NCBI GenBank assembly: GCA_021159105.1
Contig: JAGGSM010000297.1
Coordinates: 1-15,755, forward strand
DNA from: Candidatus Bipolaricaulota bacterium
GTDB taxonomy: Bacteria; Bipolaricaulota; Bipolaricaulia; UBA7950; UBA9294
DNA length: 15,755 nt
Direction: 5' to 3'
Below, piece by piece: positions 1 to 7,988 of the stretch. The notes under the pieces were generated by a model that saw nothing but the letters and a program-made list of their open reading frames with translations, had not been told where the DNA came from and ran no database searches. Position numbers and translations under genes: made by a program. Numbering within the stretch: position 1 is the first letter of the stretch; every line of letters starts with the position of its first letter.

Positions 1-13
1 GATAATGGCATTT

Positions 14-38
14 AGAACCAACTACTTCAGTTGGTTCT
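14..38 (+). terminator. Perfect 10-bp hairpin ahead of the virion gene cluster
   Basis: AGAACCAACT (14-23) and AGTTGGTTCT (29-38) are exact reverse complements around a 5-base loop, ACTTC. A T-rich stretch (GTAATTTTATT) follows, and the ribosome binding site of the next gene starts about ten bases later. A TAG at 13-15 could end an upstream gene just as the hairpin begins, but too little sequence is visible to prove that such a gene exists. The hairpin could be a weak intrinsic terminator, an mRNA processing or stabilising structure, or a regulatory site for the cluster. The structure is certain; the function is not. Confidence 0.45.
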
Positions 39-60
39 GTAATTTTATTAAAGGACTATT

Positions 61-942
61 ATGGCAATTCCCTCAAAATCAACATGTAACCCAGCAAATA
101 CTACTTCTACAGTAAAGTATCCACCACATCCAACTTTACCAGTAGTTGTCCCAGAAAAAATAGGAATAGTAACTGAAGAGGATCCAGAAACAGGTAGTGG
201 TCAATTTGATCGCTACATGAGAGCAGGGACAAATCAGCTTCAATTACAATATGATTTAGGAAGAATCAAGGGTCCAGATTTTGCAATAGCTTTTATAGCA
301 ATGCAGGAACTTATGATGGTTCAGGGTAATAAATTTATTCTGGACAAATATGCTGCTGAAGTTATGGCTCATAAAACATACCTTGAGATCCACGAGATGA
401 GGGAAAAGGGTAAGCTTGAGAGAAAATTGATTGAACTCAATATACTTAAAGGCGAAATGGAATTAAGACACACAGAACTTCAAATGGATAAAACCAAAAA
501 TGAAGCCCAACTCATATGTACACAAGAAGAAGAACTTCGTAAAAATGGTGAAGTGAATAGAAGAAAAACTGAAGAAGAGATAGACTTAATTACAAGACAA
601 GAAACTGAACTTAAATTGAACGGAATAGAAAGTAGACTTAAAACAAAAGAAGAGGTTGACTTGCTTCAGACTCAAGATAGTGAGCTTAAATCAAATGGTT
701 CAGTTGAACGTGCTCTTAAGGGGGCACAGACAAGTACACAGGGAGCACAAGCTGCACTTTATGGTAGACAAGTTATAGGATATAATGAAAAGAACAAAAA
801 TGAAAATGCAAAAATGTTACTTGATGCTTGGGCTGTTCAAGCCGTTGAAGAACCAGATCCATCTCAATATAAAATATTGAATCTTGCTTCTCCAAAAATA
901 GATCCTCTTGTTGATAGTATAAAGTCTGGTACCGGACTGTAG
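61..942 (+). CDS. Phage virion structural protein, coiled coil with tandem repeats
   Basis: This 293-residue protein starts at an ATG preceded by AAAGGA at good spacing. The N-terminus (1-45) is rich in proline and threonine. Residues about 60-110 are a mixed helical segment. Residues 110-235 are strongly charged and predicted to be helical coiled coil, including three 25-residue repeats (151-225). The C-terminal part (about 230-293) has a segment reading RQVIGYNEKNKNENAKMLL followed by DAWAV. From memory this resembles the end of virion proteins seen in several podoviruses and large phages, where the protein has no known enzymatic role. It is the first gene of the visible cluster, and its stop codon lies six bases before the next start. 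TAG is its stop; every other complete gene here uses TAA. A structural role is likely from composition and position, but the exact role is unknown. Confidence 0.7.
   Translation: MAIPSKSTCNPANTTSTVKYPPHPTLPVVVPEKIGIVTEEDPETGSGQFDRYMRAGTNQLQLQYDLGRIKGPDFAIAFIAMQELMMVQGNKFILDKYAAEVMAHKTYLEIHEMREKGKLERKLIELNILKGEMELRHTELQMDKTKNEAQLICTQEEELRKNGEVNRRKTEEEIDLITRQETELKLNGIESRLKTKEEVDLLQTQDSELKSNGSVERALKGAQTSTQGAQAALYGRQVIGYNEKNKNENAKMLLDAWAVQAVEEPDPSQYKILNLASPKIDPLVDSIKSGTGL
511..735 (+). repeat. Three 25-residue (75-bp) coding repeats
   Basis: Residues 151-175, 176-200 and 201-225 of the 293-aa protein align without gaps. Each begins with a hydrophobic pair (LI or LL), then a Q-x-x-E-L core (T/R-Q-E/D-x-E-L-K/R), then N-G, then a basic patch. 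The third copy diverges after its basic residues. The copies are similar in protein but degenerate in DNA, so this is an old internal duplication under protein-level selection. A preceding segment (126-150) may be a fourth, badly decayed copy. Confidence 0.7.
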
Positions 943-948
943 AAACTT

Positions 949-3096
949 ATGGCAAAGTATGAAGCAAGTGGTTCAATATCAAATCAGCAATTAACTCCTC
1001 AGAGAAAGTTTACAGATACTTACTTTGGAGAGATGATCATGAAGAACCAAAGGGATGGTGAATCAGTAGCAGATAATATACGGGCAGATGTTCTCACAGG
1101 TAACTCTGCACGCATACGTCAATATAGGAAAACAGGAAATAGATATGGTATATTTACTGCTAAATATGTTTATCCCGGCTCCACTTCATATACTGATAGT
1201 GAACTATACCCAATAGTATCTTTCCAAGATAATGCTAATTTAGGTGCCGGTAGAGAACAACCATACGAAACACTTCCCCATGATGACTTACAATATAAAT
1301 CCAGAAAAAAAACACTTAAACGTCTCGGTATGGACTTCAAAGAAACATCAAGACAAATATTTTCATGGATACCTGCTCTTGGTTCTATGGAATGGAATGT
1401 TACATATGGAAATCAATGGAAGAAAACTCCATCACTTCAAAGTAGATTTGCAACAGAGTTTCTATATTGGGAAGATATGCAACTTGATATTAATATTCCT
1501 GCCATGAATACTCCTGAATGGAATGACTATTCCAGAGTATGGAAAAGTAAGAAAAAGGAATGTGCAAAAAAAGCTGCAGACAGCTCCTATGAACTTCTTG
1601 ATGGTGATCAAGATTTCTGTAATGATTACCCAACAGAACAATCGTATCATGATAGTCTTGTTAGCGATAAGCTAGAAGCAGGAAAGAGTGTTAAAAATAT
1701 AACTGATGTCCATTTTGGTTTATTTGCTACGGCTAAAACACTTAAAGAAGCTAATATAGCTGCGTTATATTATACTCTAGCTCCAATTTTAAAACATTTG
1801 ACTATGAGTAAAAACACTATAGAAGAAAATACAAATGGTGTTTCAGCAAGTGAAGCAGCTGCACTTTTATATGATCCAAATAATCCTGGTCCAGGATCCA
1901 CTGATCCAACGGCTCCTAATTATGATCCTACTCTTGTCGATTACACAAAGGATCCAACGGGTTTGAATTCTACTGTATATACCGGAAAGAGTTTTACAAT
2001 GAGTATTCTTACCGGTTCTTTCAGTATAAAATATCAAATAGGTGATTGGTCTATGTGCAGAAGATATGGAGTGGCAGATGTAATTAGATATCCTCCTGGA
2101 TTAAAAAATGCTAAATATAAACATACGTTTCGTGAAATATTTGAAACAGGTGCTCCAGGATGGGGAGCTGCTGGTTCCAGAGATTCTTCTTTTGCTGATA
2201 CTCGTGCTCCTGTCAATACAAGTGGAACCTGCCTTGAACTCAGAGTTCAAGATAGACCTGATGCTTCAGGAAGAGCAAGATACCTGGAAATGAGATTATA
2301 TAATCCTATGGCTGAGCATTTTGTTGATGTTATACGTGATGGAGAACACGGTAAAGCAGGTAATGTAAAAATCGCTGGTGGACTTAAAGGATTTTATAGT
2401 GTATATAATGCAAACGATAAAGATACCAGACCATACTCCGATGTATTAATGTTTCCTATTTCTGTTGATTCTGTAGATCAAGTTCCACTCTTTAGACGTG
2501 AAAGGTTGGTTCGAGAATGTGCAATTGTTAGGGTTGGAGTTATAGGTATAGAAAAACTCAAATGGTATCAGACTGGGGTATTTAAAATTGTAATGATCAT
2601 TGTGTCTCTTGTCATAGCTTACTTTTATCCTCCTGCCGGAATGGCTGGTATTCAAGCAGCACTCGCTACTGCAGCAGTAATGACAGTTCTATACGTTGCT
2701 TCAGAAGTAATAGATAATCCTATTTTACTTGCTATAATCTCTATAGCTGCTATTGCTTATGGTGGATATAGCGAAGGATTGTTCAATATCAATACAGCAA
2801 TGATGGTTGAAGCTGCAGCAGTTGTAGTTCAAACTAAAATAGCAATAGATATGATTGCTCTTCAGGAAGAAATGGCAGAGTTTAGAAAAATGGTAAACAA
2901 GAAACAAGAAGAATACGATAAAATGAAAGAAGAAGTTGGCATGAATGAATTCAATGCAGAATGGATGCTATATATTGCTGGATTAACTCCACATGAAGAG
3001 CCAGAAGAATTCTTTGAACGTACTTTAGCAACAGAGTTACCAGACATAGAAAGTAAACTTGTGAAGACGGAACCAACACTTCCTTCACGTAAATAA
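949..3096 (+). CDS. Phage virion protein with hydrophobic membrane-active C-terminal region
   Basis: This is a 715-residue protein. Residues 1-530 are soluble, with many aromatic residues. They include a D/P/T/N-rich linker at about 305-340 (DPNNPGPGSTDPTAPNYDPT). A hydrophobic block follows the motif KWYQTGVFKIV (W539), with three candidate membrane segments at about 545-560, 566-588 and 591-607. After that come an alanine/valine helix and a charged coiled coil (about 615-665), then an acidic tail. From memory, a large soluble part ending in a K-W-Y-Q-x-G-x-F-K motif and a hydrophobic stretch occurs in poorly characterised podovirus structural proteins. I infer an ejection or membrane-contact role. 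The ATG has no clear Shine-Dalgarno sequence in the right place, but it lies six bases after the previous stop, in the same frame, so coupled reinitiation is the simplest explanation. Confidence 0.65.
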   Translation: MAKYEASGSISNQQLTPQRKFTDTYFGEMIMKNQRDGESVADNIRADVLTGNSARIRQYRKTGNRYGIFTAKYVYPGSTSYTDSELYPIVSFQDNANLGAGREQPYETLPHDDLQYKSRKKTLKRLGMDFKETSRQIFSWIPALGSMEWNVTYGNQWKKTPSLQSRFATEFLYWEDMQLDINIPAMNTPEWNDYSRVWKSKKKECAKKAADSSYELLDGDQDFCNDYPTEQSYHDSLVSDKLEAGKSVKNITDVHFGLFATAKTLKEANIAALYYTLAPILKHLTMSKNTIEENTNGVSASEAAALLYDPNNPGPGSTDPTAPNYDPTLVDYTKDPTGLNSTVYTGKSFTMSILTGSFSIKYQIGDWSMCRRYGVADVIRYPPGLKNAKYKHTFREIFETGAPGWGAAGSRDSSFADTRAPVNTSGTCLELRVQDRPDASGRARYLEMRLYNPMAEHFVDVIRDGEHGKAGNVKIAGGLKGFYSVYNANDKDTRPYSDVLMFPISVDSVDQVPLFRRERLVRECAIVRVGVIGIEKLKWYQTGVFKIVMIIVSLVIAYFYPPAGMAGIQAALATAAVMTVLYVASEVIDNPILLAIISIAAIAYGGYSEGLFNINTAMMVEAAAVVVQTKIAIDMIALQEEMAEFRKMVNKKQEEYDKMKEEVGMNEFNAEWMLYIAGLTPHEEPEEFFERTLATELPDIESKLVKTEPTLPSRK

Positions 3097-3111
3097 ATTA
3101 AAGGATATAAA

Positions 3112-3789
3112 ATGAGCGGAATACTTGATAATATTATGACACCAACTCTTAAAAACGGATACACACTAGACAATGGAAACAATATGTTTGGATGGAATGC
3201 AACCAATGCTAAAACTGGAAATCAAATATCAGGTTCAGGTTTTGCTAGTCCTGCATTGTCAGTAATAGGTGCAGGTATCAATGCATGGGGTGGAGCAAAA
3301 GCTCTTGGTCTTGCTGAAGATCAGTTTGATTTTCAAAAAGACTCATGGGAAAAGAATTTTGCAATGATGCAAGATCAATACTACAGAAAGCTCAATAACA
3401 GAAGATCAAGTAGAGCAATGTATGGTGACATGTCGCAAGATGAGAAAAATAATATTGCAAACCACTATGATAGTGGAGCACCAAATGTAGGTGCTTATCC
3501 CGGTGCAGCTAGTTCAGGATTCAACAATGGTCTTGTCGGTCCAACTCAAGCTAATGCAAACATGATGGATCAAGCAACAGGTGGAGCTCCATATTCAATA
3601 GATGCAGCACAAAGTATGATGAATGCTTCTCCTTACACACAAGGTTCAGCATACATAGATAATACTTCAATAGATCAGGGTGGAGAAGTAAGAAGAGCTC
3701 GTAAAAAAAGAGCAAACAATGGTGTTGCAGATAGTGCAATAGCTGGTGTTGCAAGCAATCAAGGTACAGTTGCACCAAAAATAAGATAA
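3112..3789 (+). CDS. T7 gp14-like internal virion protein
   Basis: This 225-residue protein has an AAAGGA site well placed before the ATG. The diagnostic part is residues 62-100: a glycine/alanine-rich stretch (VIGAGINAWGGAKALGLA), then DQFDFQKDSWEKNF, then an arginine-rich helix ending in NRRSSRAMYG. The pattern of A-x-x-Q-F-x-F-Q-K-x-x-W-x-x-N-F followed by a basic segment is typical of small internal (core/ejection) proteins of T7-like and other podoviruses, which leave the virion with the DNA and help form the channel across the cell envelope. The C-terminal half is glycine-, asparagine- and alanine-rich low complexity. It contains a strongly basic patch, RRARKKR (194-200), that could contact DNA or phospholipid. 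Its place directly before other ejected-type proteins supports the call. It could instead be a generic small structural protein. Confidence 0.6.
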   Translation: MSGILDNIMTPTLKNGYTLDNGNNMFGWNATNAKTGNQISGSGFASPALSVIGAGINAWGGAKALGLAEDQFDFQKDSWEKNFAMMQDQYYRKLNNRRSSRAMYGDMSQDEKNNIANHYDSGAPNVGAYPGAASSGFNNGLVGPTQANANMMDQATGGAPYSIDAAQSMMNASPYTQGSAYIDNTSIDQGGEVRRARKKRANNGVADSAIAGVASNQGTVAPKIR

Positions 3790-3799
3790 GGAGTTCATC

Positions 3800-4525
3800 A
3801 TGAGAGAAGTAGATTGGAAAGGTGTTTCAATGCCTGCTGCTAACGCAGGAACGGCAGCAATGGGTATGGCAAACAATATATTCAATAAAGCCTTGCAAAC
3901 AGCAGAGAATGGATTGACAAAACATCAAGAAGAAATGGAAAAAAGTACAGCAGCAGAACGAGCAGCAAACACTGCCTTGGTTCTGAAGATGAGAGGTGAA
4001 GGCAAAAATGTTAGTAAAGAATTCCTTAAAGAACTTGGCGTTTATGATGGAAAAGCCATCAATGATGGTGTCATGGATCTAAAGAAATTTGATCTTGAAG
4101 AACGGAAACTTAAATCAGAAATTGCTGTAAACAATTCTAAAATGGATCCAATGACAAAAGCCCTACAAGAACATGCTCTTAAACTAGATTTTCTTAAAGC
4201 AGAAACCAGTGCAGGAAAATATAGGGATAAAACCGGTAAGGGTGGAAAGACTGGAATCTTTAAAGTATTAGATGATGCAAACCTAATATACGATCCACTA
4301 GACAGTGGGAAAAGTACAGTAGATGGCGACAATGAAGCAGCAAATAAACAATTTGTGGCTGCAGCTGTTGCAAAAGGTGTACCTAAAAATGTACTAAGAG
4401 ATGTCATCATGAAGAATAGTCGTAATGGTGCTTGGCATTCAGGGTTTACTGGAGCAGATGAACAGGTACTTGATGTAGAAGGTGCAGTTCAAATGTTATA
4501 TAAAAACTATGGAATGAAAATATAA
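3800..4525 (+). CDS. Internal virion protein, W-K-x-V-x-x-P N-terminal type
   Basis: This is a 241-residue protein with a strong AAGGAG site seven bases before the ATG. The N-terminus MREVDWKGVSMP, followed by an alanine-rich amphipathic helix (about 13-60), resembles the start of internal virion proteins that I recall from other podoviruses, where a short W-x-x-V-x-x-P segment precedes a long helix. Residues 60-140 are highly charged and helical. Residues 140-155 are a glycine/lysine linker (TGKGGKTG). The C-terminal 80 residues form a compact mixed domain ending near WHSGFTGADEQVLDVEGAVQ. There is no signal peptide, membrane segment or recognised catalytic motif. It lies between the gp14-like gene and the nuclease gene with gaps of about ten bases, so it is probably made and packaged with them. 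The structural/ejected role is inferred from position and N-terminal pattern only. Confidence 0.5.
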   Translation: MREVDWKGVSMPAANAGTAAMGMANNIFNKALQTAENGLTKHQEEMEKSTAAERAANTALVLKMRGEGKNVSKEFLKELGVYDGKAINDGVMDLKKFDLEERKLKSEIAVNNSKMDPMTKALQEHALKLDFLKAETSAGKYRDKTGKGGKTGIFKVLDDANLIYDPLDSGKSTVDGDNEAANKQFVAAAVAKGVPKNVLRDVIMKNSRNGAWHSGFTGADEQVLDVEGAVQMLYKNYGMKI

Positions 4526-4534
4526 GGATCCAGT

Positions 4535-7500
4535 ATGAATCTTGATCAGTTCAACAATATACTTGCTAATGCCCAACAGGATCCACAAAAGATAATGAAC
4601 AGTTTGTCAGATAAAAAACGTGTTCAGTTGGGTCAATCTGCAGATAACAAACGAAATCAATTATTTAAACCAAGAACAGAACAAAACATACAGTCTATAC
4701 CAGATGGTGATGGTTATATTGCTACAGGTGATGGTCAAGAACGAAGAATGGCCGGATATGATTCATATGAGGTTGCTCATCCAGAAAAGATGCAAGATCC
4801 TGGTTTCCTTAAGCATCTTGATATTCAAAGACAAAGATATGCTAAAGAGTTTAATAAACCTGTTACTGAAGTTACAAATGATGATATCTTCAGAGAAGGT
4901 GAAAAGGATAAACTCAGAGTCGCTGCACGTATGTTTGGTGGAGTCGCAGGACAAACCTGGGAACCAGGACCTATTTATAATCCTAATGATCCTATAGAAA
5001 TTGGTTCAGAAGCCACTCCATTAGATATGGTTATTCAGGCTAGAGAAGGTAAGGTTGGTTCTGGAGGCTATGGAAGACGTCTTGCTCAGGTAAACAATGC
5101 ACAAGGGCAGAATGTAAATGAAGCAATGATGGATCCATACAATGCCATGTTATTTAATGCTGAAAAAAGTAAACGCGGAAAGAGTGTACCGAACATAGAA
5201 GGAATGAATCAGCAAAATCTTCAGCAATGGATTGTACAGCAAAGAGCTCAGGGTATAGAACCAACACCTGAGAACATAGCTGAATTTAAATTCAAAAATG
5301 ATCAAGGACGTAAAGCACAACAAGAGAGATATAAAAATACTCCAAGTCCTGAATATGCACATCTATATGGCGAACAAGTAGATGGTGCTGCACCTAAATA
5401 TGGTAGAGATGCTGATGGAAGAATGATGTCCAATATCAAAACAGTAGGTGCAGGTCTTGGTAACATCGGTGCCAACTTACTTGATACTGTTCTTGAAGGC
5501 GGAGGATATCTCGCAAATAAAGCAGGAATAATAGACAAAGATACACAAGAGATGGTCGGTTCCGTTGCTGACTCAAGCCTTAAAGGCTGGGAAAAAGCAG
5601 TAGGATTAAACACTAGATATCAGGAAAAAGCATCCAGAGAACTTATGGCAGGAATTGTAAAAGGTACTGCAGAAGGGTATGGAGAAGCAGCACTATCTGT
5701 TGTTAAGAATCTTGATGTGCATCTTGCTCAATCAGGTCCAGAAATGATAGGTATCGCAGCTAAACTTCCAGGAGTTCTAGCCACTACTAACTCTAGGGTA
5801 AAAGAGCAAACTGCAGCATTTACTAAAAAGAATGGTCGAGAACCAACAGATGCTGAAACTGCTGCTATGTGGGCAACTAACTTTGGTGTTATTGCTGCGG
5901 AAAAAGCTATTCTTATTGGGCCATTAAAGTCTATATGGAAAGCAATGAAGAATCCTGCGGTTAAAAAAGGATTCCAACAGGTAGGTAACACAGTTGGAGC
6001 TTCTACGAAGAATGTAGCCAAAACAGTTGTTGGTGAGACAGTACAGGAAATTGCTGATCAAACTCAAGAACAGTACTGGAATAAAGGTGGTTCTGGAGAC
6101 ATCAAAGGAATAGATGCCTTCAAAAAAGCAGGACAATTACTCATAGATGGTAAAATCATATCCAAGGAAGAAGCTATAGCTGCTGGTATTGCTGGTGGAG
6201 TTATGGGTGGTGCACTTAGAGGTGGAGCTGAACTCACAGGAGCTAAAGCTGCAGTAGAGAATTCAATTAACCTACACAACTTTAAAAAGTCACTTAGCGA
6301 TATGGATACATATCTTGATGAAACAGATAAAGAATATGCAAGAATGTCCCTAGAAGGAGATATGGATAATGCAAGAACTGAGCGTGTTATAATTCAAGAA
6401 GCCAGAAAGCAGATCAAAGAGGCTCAGAAATCTTCAAAACCAACAATTGATGTTCTCTCAGAATCAAACAATAATTATATTGAAAAATATGTTGAGGGTA
6501 TAAAAGTTGCATATGTAAACAATAAAGCTTCAGAAATAGATTACAAGGACAATCCACAGGTAGCAAGCAGTATTTCTGCTGAAGCTCTTGCAGGTGAACC
6601 AAAAGATTCAGCAAATGTAATAAAAGCTTTAGGGTTAGAGCCTGTAGCATTTAAGGCAATGAAGCCAATGGAACAACTAGATATTATTTCTGAAAAGATT
6701 AAAGACAAAGCCACAAGAGCAAAAGCAATAAGAGCACTTAGTTCATTTAGAAAAGAAGCTATTTTCAATAAAACTGTCTCAGATAAAGACAAAATAGCTT
6801 TTGAGAAAGACTATGGTTCAGGAATAGATAATCAGCTTAATGTCAAGGAAACAAAGGTTAATGCTACGATAGCTAATGCTAAAGAGATAAACAGAAGAAT
6901 TAGCAAAACAAAACCAGTAACCAGAAGTGATGACAAAGTTGATATTGATTCATCAAAGATAGATAGTAAAGTTACAGCAGGTAATTTTCTACAATCTATT
7001 TTTGGAGGAACCAAGAAAAATAAAGCAGCTCATATGGCTGAGCTTAATAAATATTCAAATAAATCTCTTAGAGAAGCTGTGGATAGTGGATCTCCTGAAC
7101 AAGTAGCTCTTATAAGGGACGTTCTAGCCAAAAGATCAAATGCTAAGAAAGAAGCTGGTATTGGTACCCTTAAAGGACAAAAATTCAATGAAGAAGGTTA
7201 TAGACCAGTAACCAGCAAGATGGCTATAAATGATGACAAGAAACGAACCATGAATACTCTTAAACAGTTTGTAGGTAGAGATGAATATGCAAATGCAGAT
7301 TCTGAAGCCAATGAAGCTAGAGCATTTATACAAAAAGCTCTTGATGCTAAACACATAACAAAGCAACAAGCTAATATCCTCAGAAGAAGAGTGGTTAAAA
7401 CTCAAGCTAAAACAAAAGATCGTGAAGGTAAAGAGAAATCAGAAAGCAGGAAGCTTAAAGAAGCTGAAGCTGCATTAGTTAAACATAATAATGAAAACAA

Positions 7501-7975
7501 CATAGATACAGAAGAAGACAATCGTCAATATAAATTTAAAGACTTTAATGGCAATGAATACATAGGAAAGATTGTCTTTGAAGATAAGAATGGAGGAATG
7601 CTTGTTGTTGAACATGAAGTAGATGGGGAAACTGAAAGAATTGAATTTGGTTATGAAAAAGGCAATCAGATAAAAGAAACCGATAAAGAAACTAAATATA
7701 CCGGTGGTAAAATTCATAAAGTAAGTGATGAGAAGAAGAGTGGTTCTAAAGAATCAACAGAATCAGAACCAGCTTCGTCTGAAAATAAGACTGAAGATGA
7801 AAAAGAAGTAGCAGAAGAGTTTGACAAAGAAGCTGCTCCTCTTACAGGTGAAGCTCAGGCAGAAGCAGAGGTGAAAGCCAATGAAGAGATTCTTGGTGAC
7901 TTCAATGTAGAAGATATGACCGATGAAGAAATCAAGGAAATGTCTATAATATTAAATCAGTTATTTGACTGTTAA
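4535..7975 (+). CDS. Large virion protein with N-terminal staphylococcal-nuclease-like domain
   Basis: This 1146-residue protein has an AAGGA site six bases before the ATG. Residues about 50-215 form an SNase-like nuclease domain with all catalytic positions kept (see the domain entry). Residues 300-570 are rich in glycine and alanine, with a series of amphipathic helices ending in GIAGGVMGGALRGGAELTGA. Similar stretches occur in large polyvalent or internal virion proteins that are delivered with phage DNA. Residues 570-1000 are charged and helical. Residues about 1008-1065 (from YKFKDFNGNEYIGKIVFEDK) look like a small all-beta domain. The tail (1070-1146) is very acidic and of low complexity. 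The gene ends 13 bases before the polymerase gene. Together the two products total about 3650 residues, close to the roughly 3500 of N4 virion RNA polymerase. It may therefore be the N-terminal part of that protein as a separate gene (inference). An ejected nuclease is the best reading. Confidence 0.65.
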   Translation: MNLDQFNNILANAQQDPQKIMNSLSDKKRVQLGQSADNKRNQLFKPRTEQNIQSIPDGDGYIATGDGQERRMAGYDSYEVAHPEKMQDPGFLKHLDIQRQRYAKEFNKPVTEVTNDDIFREGEKDKLRVAARMFGGVAGQTWEPGPIYNPNDPIEIGSEATPLDMVIQAREGKVGSGGYGRRLAQVNNAQGQNVNEAMMDPYNAMLFNAEKSKRGKSVPNIEGMNQQNLQQWIVQQRAQGIEPTPENIAEFKFKNDQGRKAQQERYKNTPSPEYAHLYGEQVDGAAPKYGRDADGRMMSNIKTVGAGLGNIGANLLDTVLEGGGYLANKAGIIDKDTQEMVGSVADSSLKGWEKAVGLNTRYQEKASRELMAGIVKGTAEGYGEAALSVVKNLDVHLAQSGPEMIGIAAKLPGVLATTNSRVKEQTAAFTKKNGREPTDAETAAMWATNFGVIAAEKAILIGPLKSIWKAMKNPAVKKGFQQVGNTVGASTKNVAKTVVGETVQEIADQTQEQYWNKGGSGDIKGIDAFKKAGQLLIDGKIISKEEAIAAGIAGGVMGGALRGGAELTGAKAAVENSINLHNFKKSLSDMDTYLDETDKEYARMSLEGDMDNARTERVIIQEARKQIKEAQKSSKPTIDVLSESNNNYIEKYVEGIKVAYVNNKASEIDYKDNPQVASSISAEALAGEPKDSANVIKALGLEPVAFKAMKPMEQLDIISEKIKDKATRAKAIRALSSFRKEAIFNKTVSDKDKIAFEKDYGSGIDNQLNVKETKVNATIANAKEINRRISKTKPVTRSDDKVDIDSSKIDSKVTAGNFLQSIFGGTKKNKAAHMAELNKYSNKSLREAVDSGSPEQVALIRDVLAKRSNAKKEAGIGTLKGQKFNEEGYRPVTSKMAINDDKKRTMNTLKQFVGRDEYANADSEANEARAFIQKALDAKHITKQQANILRRRVVKTQAKTKDREGKEKSESRKLKEAEAALVKHNNENNIDTEEDNRQYKFKDFNGNEYIGKIVFEDKNGGMLVVEHEVDGETERIEFGYEKGNQIKETDKETKYTGGKIHKVSDEKKSGSKESTESEPASSENKTEDEKEVAEEFDKEAAPLTGEAQAEAEVKANEEILGDFNVEDMTDEEIKEMSIILNQLFDC
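4688..5179 (+). other. SNase-like nuclease domain with intact active site
   Basis: The alignment to staphylococcal nuclease is read by eye. D57-G-D59 matches the D-G-D containing D21. R71-M-A-G-Y-D76-S-Y-E79 matches R35...D40-T-x-E43 with identical spacing. GYGRRLAQVNNAQGQNVNEA (R181) matches KYGRGLAYIYADGKMVNEA (R87). The two calcium-binding aspartates, the general-base-position glutamate and both arginines are therefore present. T41 is replaced by serine, and D59 is followed by glycine where SNase has threonine. The D76-R181 distance (105 residues) is about 58 longer than in SNase, so the middle of the fold carries an insertion. The family cleaves DNA and RNA with Ca2+. Confidence 0.78.
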
Positions 7976-7988
7976 AAAAGGAAATTAA

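Noticed and set aside
1895..1970. Short direct repeat GATCCAACGG within the 715-aa gene
   Set aside because: The two copies encode the recurring D-P-T of a low-complexity linker. They are too short and isolated to be a mobile or regulatory repeat.
2862..3206. 114-aa open frame on the minus strand
   Set aside because: It lies antisense across the end of one virion gene and the start of the next, with no ribosome binding site or recognisable protein pattern. Reverse frames of these AT-rich genes are often open by chance.
4042..4410. 122-aa open frame on the minus strand
   Set aside because: It is fully antisense to the 241-aa virion gene, has a Ser/Phe/Leu-rich composition typical of a shadow frame, and has no start signal.
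4620..4997. 125-aa + strand frame inside the nuclease gene
   Set aside because: It overlaps the conserved SNase active-site region in another frame. The real frame shows clear family motifs; this one shows none.
5302..5613. 103-aa minus-strand frame
   Set aside because: It is antisense to the Gly/Ala-rich part of the nuclease protein, with proline/serine-rich shadow composition.
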